DNA of 64,000 bases from Rhynchosporium graminicola. Lineage: Eukaryota; Ascomycota; Leotiomycetes; Helotiales; Ploettnerulaceae. The position numbers were made by a program, and so were the translations under genes. Below, in pieces: positions 39,394-49,218 of the stretch (position 1 is the first letter of the stretch; every line of letters begins with the position of its first letter). The stretch is from NCBI GenBank assembly GCA_900074885.1, contig FJUW01000046.1, positions 15,592 to 79,591 on the forward strand. The letters run 5' to 3'. The notes under the pieces are model-generated. The model was given only the letters and a program-made list of their open reading frames with translations. It searched no databases and was not told where the DNA came from.

Positions 39394-39926
39394 TAAAGGG
39401 TCTTATAACCTCCTCTTCTTCTTCTTCTTCTTCTTTCAGTGACTCGATACCTCTATAGTATATCTGCGAATACGTGATAGGGTAGCATAAGCTATGATAT
39501 TAACATGACTTCGTACTCATATCTACTCTACTACTTTCATAGATCAGAAGCATAGAGGAGGAAACCTAGAAGCAAGGTAGATACATATGATATCTGAATA
39601 CTGTAGAACTATTACCTTACCTTTCCCATTAAAAGAAGATCAAGGTAGATGCCTGGAGGTGTTACAATCTTGGGTACAGGGTATGGCACGGAAGGCAAAA
39701 GAGCGTGTATTGAAGTGAAACTACATGGCAAATAAGGAGGGTAGAATGACTGTGTTGAATACATCAAACCCCCACCATGCCTCCCAAGCCTGCTGACTCA
39801 GACGCCAACAACATCCCCCTGTAACGGCGAGTGCCTCACGAACCATCATCAAAGAAGGCGAACCCTAGAGCTGGGGACCACAGTGTAGATGAAGCTATCC
39901 ACACTGTGGATAGCTTCCAGGTAGGC
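39394..39926. other. Intergenic, edge of the repeat block
   Basis: Contains a (CTT)n microsatellite at 39414-39435 and a 27-bp palindrome at 39891-39917. No gene seen. Probably includes the 3' flank of the secreted-protein gene that ends at 39927. Confidence 0.6.
39891..39917. terminator. Near-perfect 27-bp palindrome just downstream of the secreted-protein stop codon
   Basis: Two 13-base arms (GAAGCTATCCACA and its exact complement) around one central C. It begins 10 bp past the stop codon of the minus-strand gene ending at 39927, so it would form a hairpin in the 3' UTR. A role in 3' end formation or RNA stability is inference. Confidence 0.4.
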
Positions 39927-40297
39927 TCAACGGTTGGGACAAGTTGTTTTACTGTTTTGGGCTCCATTGAATGCCGTGCAACCTGAAACGATTTGATTTC
40001 CGCACTGTCTCTTGATTAGAATAAGTCCTTTGTTTCATCACTTGTGTACTTACATTCCCGACACTGCATGGGAAATCGTAGTGTTTGCCATGGTCAGCAT
40101 AGGTGCGGCAGACGTCACCGCCAGTGTTGGGAACACATGTCTACACGAGTATTAGAGAAAAATATTCACACGTCGTTCAATCAACTCACTCCTTGGCATC
40201 CATTCGGTGGCGGGCACCCATCATTTGACCTGGGTAAGTTGAGCGCGGTCACGCATGCAAGCCAGATCGGCATGGAGAGGAGGGATGCGAGCCTCAT
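39927..40297 (-). CDS. Cysteine-rich small secreted protein (effector-like), 3 exons
   Basis: Manual gene model on the minus strand: exons 40297-40190, 40140-40054 and 40004-39927. Both introns are 49 nt, with donors GTGAGT and GTAAGT, a CTAAT branch-like site and TAG/CAG acceptors; all phases are 0 and the joined frame of 90 codons ends at TGA. Residues 1-19 look like a signal peptide (hydrophobic core, cleavage after VTA). The mature part has eight Cys (28, 34, 38, 47, 61, 66, 74, 87), suggesting four disulphides. No known family recognised. The spacing, size and position beside a RIP-degraded block are typical of fungal effectors or other secreted small proteins, but host interaction is inference. 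An A/T-only TATA-like run lies about 115 bp upstream (40413-40433). Confidence 0.72.
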
Positions 40298-40412
40298 CGT
40301 TGCTGGAGAGAGTTCGAAAGTGTGATGGTTATGGTTATGGATATTGATATTGAAGATGATGATTATCTGATAGATAGAAAGAGCGGGACAGGCAGGAATG
40401 GCTACTAAAGAC

Positions 40413-40433
40413 ATATATATATATATATATATA
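40413..40433. repeat. (AT)n microsatellite upstream of the secreted-protein gene
   Basis: About ten AT dinucleotides, 116-136 bp upstream of the start codon at 40297. It could serve as a TATA-rich promoter element, but that is not shown by the sequence. Confidence 0.7.
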
Positions 40434-40477
40434 CTAGGCAGATATCCCATATGCTTTACAACCCTGGAATTGCTCAA

Positions 40478-40899
40478 GAAGATTAAATTAATACGATCAG
40501 AACTGCCTTTCTTTGGAATTACAGAACTCTGGCTAATGTGAAGATCAAGTGACCCGCCCTATATATAAAGGCAAGGGAAGGGCTCGGTACTGTAAACCCG
40601 TAAAGACGGGGTAATGGCGGGGTCAAGGCCTACTCCACCCTACCAGCCCCAGCCTATCGGAACTTACAAAAGAGCACGGACTTGTGCACCCCACTTCGTT
40701 ACGAACAGCTACCTCCCTCACTAGAGGGTTTTCGCACCTGGAGAACACTTTGGAAAAGATAGTTTCTGAACCTTATAATACTAAATTAGCGTAAGGGAGA
40801 CTATACCAGATTTTGCAGGTAGCAGACTAGGGTTCCTTGCTAGCTGTAAAGCATAACAAATAGCTCAATTTCCGTGATATCAGAATCTTATGCTATTAC
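40478..40899. other. Intergenic, no gene seen
   Basis: Ordinary composition with a TATATAAA string near 40562 and a pyrimidine/purine-rich stretch. No open frame with coding character on either strand. Confidence 0.5.
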
Positions 40900-41420
40900 T
40901 AGAATTTAACTATAACGACTATAGAGAAAGAGACGATTCTAGCTATTGCTTTAGCTATATAGATTCGCAGAAGGAGACGTCGTCAGAGGAGGTTTTTGCA
41001 GCAGTAGTAAGCTATAGCACTAAGATATCGAGTTCCGTACGAGTATAATCGCTATACGTTTAATCTGGATTCGTAGCCCGAGAGAAAAGTCCTTATAACC
41101 TTCCGATTCTCTACTCCTGAGTTATATTAGCTTTAGCTGATTATAGTCCATAACGTCGATTTGAGGTACATATAGTATCTCTAGCCTCCGTAACACTCTA
41201 GCTAACGTTGAAATAGAAGCACGCTAAGCCTAATCTATACGACTTCAAAAACTATCTATAGCAGATAGTTTTCTGTTCACAGTGAACGGTTTTCCTCTGT
41301 TAGTCCGGATATGACTACTATAAACGGAATAAGTTGAACTTTAGTGGAAATTAGGTAGCCCCACGACTAAACCCGTTTCTGCTATGCACGGCTAGGAAAA
41401 CTGTATTTTCGAAAGTGTTT
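40900..41420 (+). pseudogene. Old decayed repeat or transposase-like remnant, unidentified
   Basis: From about 40970 one plus-strand frame runs some 140 codons with stops almost only at TAG/TAA codons explainable as mutated Gln or Trp. It has an Arg-rich start and a short run (ITFRFSTPELY) vaguely like fungal PIF/Harbinger-type transposases. C/T-biased decay is moderate, weaker than in the main block. Family assignment is a guess. Confidence 0.25.
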
Positions 41421-42212
41421 TTGACTGCGAAAACCCTCTACTAGGACTCGCTTCACGACAAAACACCGATTTTGAGATGGAATTCCTTTCTGGACCCCTT
41501 CTTTAGACAGTCCTGCCTCAACATTCGATTTCATATGTATTACAACACGTCTAGTATTACTTCTCTAGTCTAGGAGGCAGTCTGTTATTCGATCACTAAA
41601 TATCGGTTATTTATTGATCAAATGTAGAGAGGTAATGGCAGGTTTCTCGATTCTCCAGCTGAAAGCGCATAGACTCTTGAACCCCGGTTCGCGACCACAA
41701 ATCGGCTCGCACTCGCTCGTATAGGAGCATTCGTACCCTGATCTCCCCTCCTCTTAGCCTACCTCTAATTGGAAGTCATTTAAAGTATCACGTGTTTCCG
41801 AAAACGTTAATAGAGGTTTACGATGCAGTGACTTGACTTTGGTCTTCTCTGCTTTTCGAACCCAAAGTCTGGTGGACTGGAATTTGTCCGCTGGCCCGAA
41901 GATGAAGGCCTATCAGTTCGTTTCTCAGGCAAATTATCCGCCGACGTTGAGGGAAAATGTCTCGTTCCGGTTAGCTGTTCCACCCGCTGGGGACCAAGTG
42001 AAGCAGACTTGTCACCGAATGTGGAGGAGAAGAAGAGTAAAAGAGCGGATGATCAAAGGCTTCTTTCCCCGGCATATCTTCCCCTTACCAGGCAGCGAAC
42101 TAACTACCTAGACTTACCTAGTACTTAAATATTATGATCTCGCTTGCTTTTTGGCGCGTATCTTTTCTCCTCCCCATACACCTACATACCATCATGCCGT
42201 CTCGTATTAATA
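41421..42212. other. Intergenic downstream of the HET gene
   Basis: A 92-codon open stretch at 41833-42111 (plus) has no recognisable motif and is not called as a gene. Otherwise no coding signal. Confidence 0.5.
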
Positions 42213-44099
42213 TTAGCGTATCTTGAACCTTTTCACTCTCGGTTCACCTAAATCCAGCGTCTCTCCTCGCATCATACCATGAAGGTAGGAATCGCCGATC
42301 ATTTCAAAATGAGTGCTATGATTCCGAAGAATAAAAGGAGTCCATCCACCGCCAAGAATGCAAACTTGATCGCCAACTCTGGCACTCATAGCTCCAAATC
42401 CCATATAACCTCGGGAGGTAGTGAAGAACACTCTTCCTTGTATCGTGTTGACAAGCTCCAAGAAGAAAAGATGAGTTTGACCTTCCTGTGCAGTCTGCCA
42501 GAACTGTTGAGCGATTGGATCATTGTCGAGCCGCCGTGCTGTACGTGGATCTTGCTCCAAATCCCAGCCAAAGTTATGTCTATCAAAGATAATGCCGCGC
42601 TCCCGTAACACTAATGTGTCAAGTACAGCCCAGAAGTGACGCACAAACTCAGGCTTGGCAGGTTCGAAGTTTGCAGTGTTGCCTATCAAGGTGCGCCATA
42701 GAGCTTCGAAGACTGAATCTCCGTTTTTGTAGGTGGAGGACCCGAGGTATGGGAGCATATCGAAGAATGCGTCACCGGTCTTTCCCCAATAATCAGCACT
42801 TGCTTCATCAACATCCACACTCTGGCACAAGTGGAGTATAATCCGTTTGATGTCTGGCAAAGGGGATTCGCAAGACATGGTACTTGTTGTAAAGTCAATG
42901 GAGTCTAGCATGAGCCCGTCGACATACATAGAACCGCAGTCGAAACTAATGTTACCTGGCAACAGACGGCGGACATTATACCCTGAGAGCAAGAATCCAG
43001 CAGGCGCTTCATCCATTCTGAACGACCAATCAGGTACCCAGGATGGCAATCCCTGCACCACCTTTGATGTCAACGGTTGTGCATAGCATATTTCCAGATC
43101 TTGTTGGCTGAGAATGATATACTCAGCAGCGTCTTGATACACTTGCTGCACACTTTTCTTGTAGTCCACTTGAAGCATCAGTCTCAGACGAGGATCCACC
43201 TCCTGGGAATCGCGCCTTATTCCAAGTACCCCGAACACTTTATCCCGTGGATCGGAACACTTTGAATTTTGTACGAATCTTAGATAGAAAGACAGCGGAT
43301 CGATGTCATTTTGCTTGGACATTGATGTGATATTGGGAATGAAGGGAATTGTGCCGAAGACACCCGTATCAGGCGCCTGGTGAATTAGAGATGTCGTTAA
43401 GCTGATGAATGATGCAGCCCAGTGAAATAACTTCCAGGCGACCTGCTGCCTACCACATACAACAATCGCGCGAGTTGATACAGCGATTTCCTGTATGATC
43501 CAAGTCCGCTTGAAATAGGTGGAAGAAAAGTGCGTATGGAGCGACTCCCATAAGAGACTGTCTTGTAGCAGCAAAGAGGATTCCTCAGCTCTGCTGGGCT
43601 TTGAGCGGAGCGGCGGCTTTCGGTCCCCAACTCGTAACCGGGCAACCTCTCTCACTAACCATAGTTTTGCCAAGCTTGTAATCAGCCTGAATACTTGCTT
43701 CGATGAAGCAAGCTCATCTCCAATCCAGATGAGGACAGTGTCCGCTTGGGCGTATATGTTTCGCATTATGGAAACCTGCTGATTGCGCTCTGGTATATTT
43801 GCCTGGTCGATGCAAACCGCGTCAATCCAGATCCACCGCGACTCGTCAGCCAAGCGTAAGCTCTTCAAGGCAACTGCTAAGTTTTTCGTAACTTGAAGTT
43901 CTTGTCCGTTACACAAGACGTGCTTATCCCACATTCGTGTCCCCCATTCGTAGGACAATGCATCATACTTGGGTGCAACTCGTAAACGTGTCTGAGAAAT
44001 GCTGAGTCTGATCAATTCCCTCTGCTCATTGCCTGGTTCTATCTTGACCAGTCTGATGAAATCCGATGAGGGTAATGGTGAATGCTGGTGGCCCACCAT
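42213..44099 (-). CDS. HET-domain (heterokaryon incompatibility) protein
   Basis: Single-exon gene of 628 aa. The open frame goes back to 44174, but the first ATG is at 44099 and an in-frame stop lies just upstream of 44174, so 44099 is chosen. The HET domain (about residues 42-205) is shown by the block YDALSYEWG, then WIWIDAVCIDQANIPERNQQ, an IYAQADTVLIWIG string and RTWIIQEI. The C-terminal half includes the usual late motif of this family (GRVFFTTSRGYMGFG and GDQVCILGGG). Such proteins are cytosolic and act in non-self recognition and cell-death-type incompatibility between strains; partner and allele specificity cannot be read. No added NLR or lectin domain is present. Its position next to a repeat block fits the fast turnover known for HET genes. 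Confidence 0.93.
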   Translation of the reverse strand: MVGHQHSPLPSSDFIRLVKIEPGNEQRELIRLSISQTRLRVAPKYDALSYEWGTRMWDKHVLCNGQELQVTKNLAVALKSLRLADESRWIWIDAVCIDQANIPERNQQVSIMRNIYAQADTVLIWIGDELASSKQVFRLITSLAKLWLVREVARLRVGDRKPPLRSKPSRAEESSLLLQDSLLWESLHTHFSSTYFKRTWIIQEIAVSTRAIVVCGRQQVAWKLFHWAASFISLTTSLIHQAPDTGVFGTIPFIPNITSMSKQNDIDPLSFYLRFVQNSKCSDPRDKVFGVLGIRRDSQEVDPRLRLMLQVDYKKSVQQVYQDAAEYIILSQQDLEICYAQPLTSKVVQGLPSWVPDWSFRMDEAPAGFLLSGYNVRRLLPGNISFDCGSMYVDGLMLDSIDFTTSTMSCESPLPDIKRIILHLCQSVDVDEASADYWGKTGDAFFDMLPYLGSSTYKNGDSVFEALWRTLIGNTANFEPAKPEFVRHFWAVLDTLVLRERGIIFDRHNFGWDLEQDPRTARRLDNDPIAQQFWQTAQEGQTHLFFLELVNTIQGRVFFTTSRGYMGFGAMSARVGDQVCILGGGWTPFILRNHSTHFEMIGDSYLHGMMRGETLDLGEPRVKRFKIR

Positions 44100-45727
44100 A
44101 CTGTCAGTGAAAAATGACGGGTCCGGGGTGAAAAGAGAAGTTCTAGATGGGAGCAAGCTGTAGACTGTCTTCAAAAATGATTACTAAACATTTATTCAAG
44201 GTACTCATCTATCAGGTGATCCTGTATAACTCTTAGCTTCGTAACAGCCACAAGATAAAAGCAACACGCTATTGATATTCAAGATCTCAAGATTGAGTTA
44301 AATCCATGCAGGTAGAAAGGGTAAATCAACTTGTAGGATTCAAAGATGGATCTCTATGACTTTCTCTATGCAGCTCGGAACGATAATGCTAAAGCGGGTT
44401 GCTAGTAAGGAGAGATTGGGGTGCTTATCAAGTTATCCGTAGGCTGAAAACACGACATTAAAAACAGAACAAACATGGTGTCTGACGATTCTGGGATTCT
44501 TAACTTCCAAGGTACCTACCATTTTAAGTGACGCTCAAGAATGGATTTCATGTTAACTTACCAGCTACATGTGAGTCCCGTTATTAATACAAATACCGAT
44601 GATTCTTCCTCTCTATCTGTAACGATGGTTGATAAAGAGCTAGAAAATGCACTCTTGCAGTGTCCTATATACAAAGTAAAGGTCCGTTAGGTAGATCTGA
44701 ACCGAATTTGCTGATAGGTCTTCAGTATCGAGGTTGATCGGACGGTATAGCAAACGTGAATTTCAAGGAGATATGTGTTGTAGCACGTCCGATGGAAGTC
44801 GATTTAAAGAGCTCCCTACTTCTAGATTAGTGGTGTGAAGATGTCATAGGATTGTCAGACTGACACGATCTTTGGTTTCAGCATGCTGATCAGGTGTAAG
44901 ATTTGACGAGAGCTTGTTCTTTCTGACGGCGACCCCAACGTCTTGCTAGTGACTGGCATAGACATCTTCTTCTATTTTTCTGACCGTCCGAGGGGCGACT
45001 GAGAGCGGCTGTCGGCTTGACTTATTGATGTGCCATAAAATTTACATATTTTGCAGGTTCATGATCGCACATACATACAAGTAACCTCCAAGGTCGTTAA
45101 ATCTCGCGGAAACGCGTCATAAGAAAGCAAGTGTCGATTAAGACATGGTTTCGGAAACAATGTATCGTGACGTATACAGTATTCTAATGTGTATCCTTTC
45201 GCACGTCATAATAAACGCGACCAACAAAGACAAGAATTTGGAGCTAGCTTGATGGATATCATTACGGGAGTCAGTTCTTTATCACACATACTGATGTACA
45301 AAGAAAGCTGTAACTACGATGCTATACTATAGACCTTCCGGGCTTGGAGAACGAATGACAGGATACAGACATGCACAATGCTATTGTGAGACATGAACAA
45401 TGCTATATTGTCTCTGTCGTCCAACTCCTAAGCAGTGAGATCTATTTGTTTTGTATATCTTATCCAAACACTAAGTAAACAATGGTATTATCTTTCTTCT
45501 CTGAAACCTCAACAGCAATCTCTAGCTGTTCATTGTATCCCTCTCCTCCAAACAACAGGTATCAAACATCTTCTTAATCCCATCCCCCACCCCTTCTAAA
45601 CCATCTTTTCCTCCTCATCCTCATCCCTTCCCTTGCACAAGACTCAATCTTCTGCTCTTCACTTCCAACAACACTCCACAATTTCACACTCAGATCTCCA
45701 GATCAGCAACTTCCCACATCCATCACC
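44100..45727. other. Intergenic spacer
   Basis: About 1.6 kb between the divergently transcribed HET gene and the small gene at 45728. No frame longer than 60 codons with coding character, no repeat family. The last 150 bases are CT-rich, as in fungal promoters. Confidence 0.6.
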
Positions 45728-46042
45728 ATGGATCCCAAAGCACCGCCATTCGCCTCTTCCTCTTCCAAGGGCAAGACTGCCAACTCCGGAGCTCCTCCTT
45801 CCGAGGTGGAGTGGGAGGACATCCTCGAGGGCATGGATCACAAAATGACTTTTGGCAGCGGTGGCAACGGTCCAAAAGCCAGCGATTCTTCGAAGAGCGG
45901 GAGTGGCTCGAAGAGCAATGGCAACAGCGGTAAGTAAGCAGGTGATTTACTTGCTGTGACTGACCTCACACCGTGCTCTTTCCTCCTCGCATGAGCAGAT
46001 ACGGGTCGGCCTCCGATTCTGATTGTGATCCTTATCCTTTGA
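45728..46042 (+). CDS. Small hypothetical protein, 2 exons
   Basis: Exon 1 is 45728-45929 and exon 2 45999-46042, with a 69-nt intron (GTAAGT donor, GACTGAC-type branch, CAG acceptor), giving 81 aa. Without splicing the frame stops after 69 aa. The protein is polar and Ser/Gly/Lys-rich with a compact acidic centre (EVEWEDILEGMDHKMTFGSGG); with splicing it gains a short hydrophobic end (PPILIVILIL). A CT-rich leader and a CACC before ATG support a real start. I do not recognise the family; the central motif looks like something conserved rather than random. Confidence 0.5.
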
Positions 46043-46424
46043 TACATCGCTTTGGCGTTCCATGGGATGAAGTATTATCTCTGGCCTTGCATCTTTCCGC
46101 AAGATTTCAAAGGTTTGTTTCGATGATATGTGTCTCACTGCTGCACGCTTTCTTTCCAGAAAATAGCAAATCCAAATAGAAAAATTCCCCAACTCCATAA
46201 CTTTATCAGTTCTAGCGTTGTGACACTGCTTTCCCGATATGTGCCTTCTCGTCCAGAATCTAATAACCCTTCTATCCCTTGCGTATGATAATATCTTTGA
46301 CCTGTCTGTCTTCTATTCGCGTGCTCCGTAACACCTCGACACGCAGAAACTCGATTTTATTTCTCATGCCCTTATTCTTCCAAGAATCAATCTTATTTAT
46401 CGACGAAGCTTTTTTGTTGTCATT
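46043..46424. other. 3' flank between the small gene and the regulator pseudogene
   Basis: No gene seen. It is the region toward which both neighbouring units are transcribed, so it probably holds 3' UTRs. Confidence 0.5.
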
Positions 46425-48188
46425 TCAATGGATCCAGAGGTGCGATATCACTTCCCTCAACTCCTCACATCCATCTAATAGCAAACCATCACAAGCCGTC
46501 CTTAACTTCACGACAAGCCAACCCTGATCCCGCTTCCTCTCAGCTGCCACACCACCAAACGCCAAAATCCAAACTATTTCTTTGCAATTTGTATCTAAAT
46601 CGCCGATCTCTACAGAATTTTGAACTCTCAAACATATCAATCGCGCTTTGCAGTCTAGTGACCGCTTGTGCTGTAACTGCATATCTCAATAGTATATCGC
46701 GAAGACAGTCGCCACAATACATCAGAGCTGCGAGCGCGCGAACACATGAGAAATAACTGTTCTTGGGCGATATCGAATACATGATGTCGGATGTGGTAGA
46801 TTATGTCGCTCTACCAGACGTCTTCGGTTAGCATTGTGGCTTTCTGCCGAAATGATCGGAGGGTTCTGGAAAGGTCTCGGATTTCAGAAAGAGATCGTCG
46901 AGACCGAGATCAGCGTGCTAGGTGGGTGGATATTGTCTTAGAGGAATCGCTCGGTTGTATCGCTTGATCTGGCTTCGCTGTCTGGACGAGCTTGAGTGGC
47001 GGAAATCGAGGTTTTGGAGGTCGTGAAGTCTCAACGCGGTAATCTGCCCTTGAGAGGTGTTGAGCTGTCTGTCTTGAAACACGGAAAGGTGCTTGCTATC
47101 TTATCTTGCGTTGGATAATGAGAGGGAAGCCGCCGTCCTCGATTCCGCCACGCATATTGACCATTTTCTCTAAGATCGTCAATATGAACCATCATGCTGG
47201 CTCTCGTGCCATTCGAAGACTACACTGTCAGTCCGCACGGCGGACTTGAATGTGAGATAGGGGCTTCACCTCAAACGCAGCCATAATCGCGACCTCGGCA
47301 ATGGTCTCGTTTGATAGTGGAACAAAGGGATCCCTCAACCTTTCATTCACAAGGTTGACAATCATAGTAGTATAGTATAGACTTTGGCTAGAAGAGCCGA
47401 TGTTGAAGCTAACATTAAATGAAGTAGCATAATGTGTTGTGAAAGGATAAAGCATTATGGAATCGTGGATAGCCGGTGAAAATGGCGTTTTTCGCATGGG
47501 GAGCATGAGCCAGGCTGTCCGTTGGCATATTGAATGTATATATGGTTAGCGCTGTTGGGGTATCAAATTAACGACAAGATCCTCGGCAAAATAGCATATA
47601 CGACGCACAATAATGATGTATCAAAAGCTGAATACGTGGCGTTATTATTAGAGCAGTTGCGGAGAACGGATCAAGTTGACCAGCTCCTGGAGAATCGTAT
47701 AAGTTCGATGAATTGTAGATGAAGTCGCTGCAGGAGAGCCATAGGTCAATCGGCATATGATACGAAGCTCTATCAAAATGTTCCTCAAAAAACAAGTCAT
47801 CTTTCTCTCGAAAGCCATCAGGTAATTTCCTAGTATTACCAACCCTCACAATGCTTCTGGAGGCTACTGCAGCCGCGTACGCATTCTCATCTCCCTTCCG
47901 TGCAGAAGATCTCTTTCCCTGACCAGATTTCACAGAAAGCCAAGGTCGAAGAACGTTATCCCGCCCCAGACGGAACTAAAGCGTCTGGACTGTTGTACTG
48001 AGAGGTTTCTTTGGTCCTGACTTATACAGAAATCCGACATCAGCACCTTCGGTTCGGCGTCGTTAATATTCCCGCATAGCCTGTACTCTGATTTTCGTGC
48101 GCGCTGCTTTGTCGAGCGATAAGGAGTCTCTGACATTGATGAATCCGGGTTTCGAAGATTTTGGAAGGAGAAATGATAGCCTGGCCAT
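46425..48188 (-). pseudogene. Dead fungal-specific transcription-factor-like gene (PF11951/DUF3468 type)
   Basis: Ancestral ATG at 48188. The frame reads FINVRDS and then IRVQAMREY, followed by a TAA where Gln is expected and RRR; a further in-frame TAG follows before RLGRDN. Downstream are QLDPFS, LIHHY, the block NLVNERLRDPF, MAAFE, LEKMVNMRGGI with a one-base frameshift before it, LSEIRDLSRTL, EDVW-stop-SD, and near the end FGGVAAERKRDQGW and EELREVISHLW. This is the block order of a large Pezizomycotina family of 450-600 aa regulator-like proteins and parallels the intact gene at 49219-51295. At least three TAA/TAG stops sit at likely Gln/Tyr codons, plus a frameshift, so it is non-functional. 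Exon limits are approximate. Confidence 0.72.
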
Positions 48189-49218
48189 CTGAAGGTAATC
48201 CGTTGACCTTGGGTCGCTTAATTAGTTCATAACTTAGATTGTGTTGGGAAACTGATGAATGTTAGTAACTGAATCTGACGGGCATCGAACAATCAAGTAG
48301 CTAGTAGATTTCTCACTCTCGAAAGCTATCTTTGACGTTCTGCGAGAGCTTATAGTGGGAGGTTGAATTATTTCAACTCTGGAGCGATCTAGAGGGGCTG
48401 TCTTCATCCAAGAACCATATTTCTTCGAGCTACCATACTTGACGACAACAGCGTAATCGCAAGCACCACCTCTTCTGAAGCAGTCTCAAGATGTGGTAGA
48501 AAGCCAAAAAACCAAAGGGTGATTTAGTGGAGGGATTCCACTCCGCTTACCTCGGTGACCTGCCTGCTTTCAAACATGCGCCTACTTCCTGAAGTAGCTT
48601 GGCTTATATTCATCTTCATGTGTTACGACCTCTCATCTACTCATATGTTCGCATTGCCTAGATATCAAAGGTGATAATTGCCAAAGATAATGTGATTACG
48701 TTTCAGCGATTTATTTCCGTGCTGAAGACGAGACATTTATTGAATTCATATACCCCATGTCCGGAGTGATTTTTCGGGACTTTGATTTTGCGCGATGACA
48801 GATTTTATGGTACTTCAGTACGATAAGTCGTTCGCAGGCGGGTACGTAGATAGTATACGAGTGAACCAGTTAAACAAGACTTCGTCGTTGTAGGCCATAT
48901 TTCGGAAACGTTGGCACGTTGCCAGCCGGGTTCTTCTATTTTGTATCTGCTGCTCCTAAATCAGGAATCTGAAGAGTAGATCAATTCAGCGTCGAGGTTC
49001 ACGTTTCCGAGTTGGATATCTGTACTATTCCTTAAGTGAGGAACAAGTGAAGTGCTTTCATGAGCAACACATCCGGCTATTAGATGATGGGATACTGAGG
49101 AAAAGAAGCTTTGGGTAACTTCTTAAGATGAGTATAAAATCATACGCTACGAAAGTACAGCAGCCCCAGTGGCGCCACCGAACGCCTTTTCCTTCGTCCT
49201 AGAAGTCTTCAAGGGTCT
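48189..49218. other. Intergenic between the dead and the intact regulator-like genes
   Basis: About 1 kb, no coding signal on either strand. Holds the former promoter of the pseudogene and the 3' flank of the gene ending at 49219. Confidence 0.55.

Noticed and set aside
40044..40325. 93-codon plus-strand frame
   Set aside because: It is opposite to the spliced secreted-protein gene, whose exons, introns and signal peptide give a better explanation of the same DNA.
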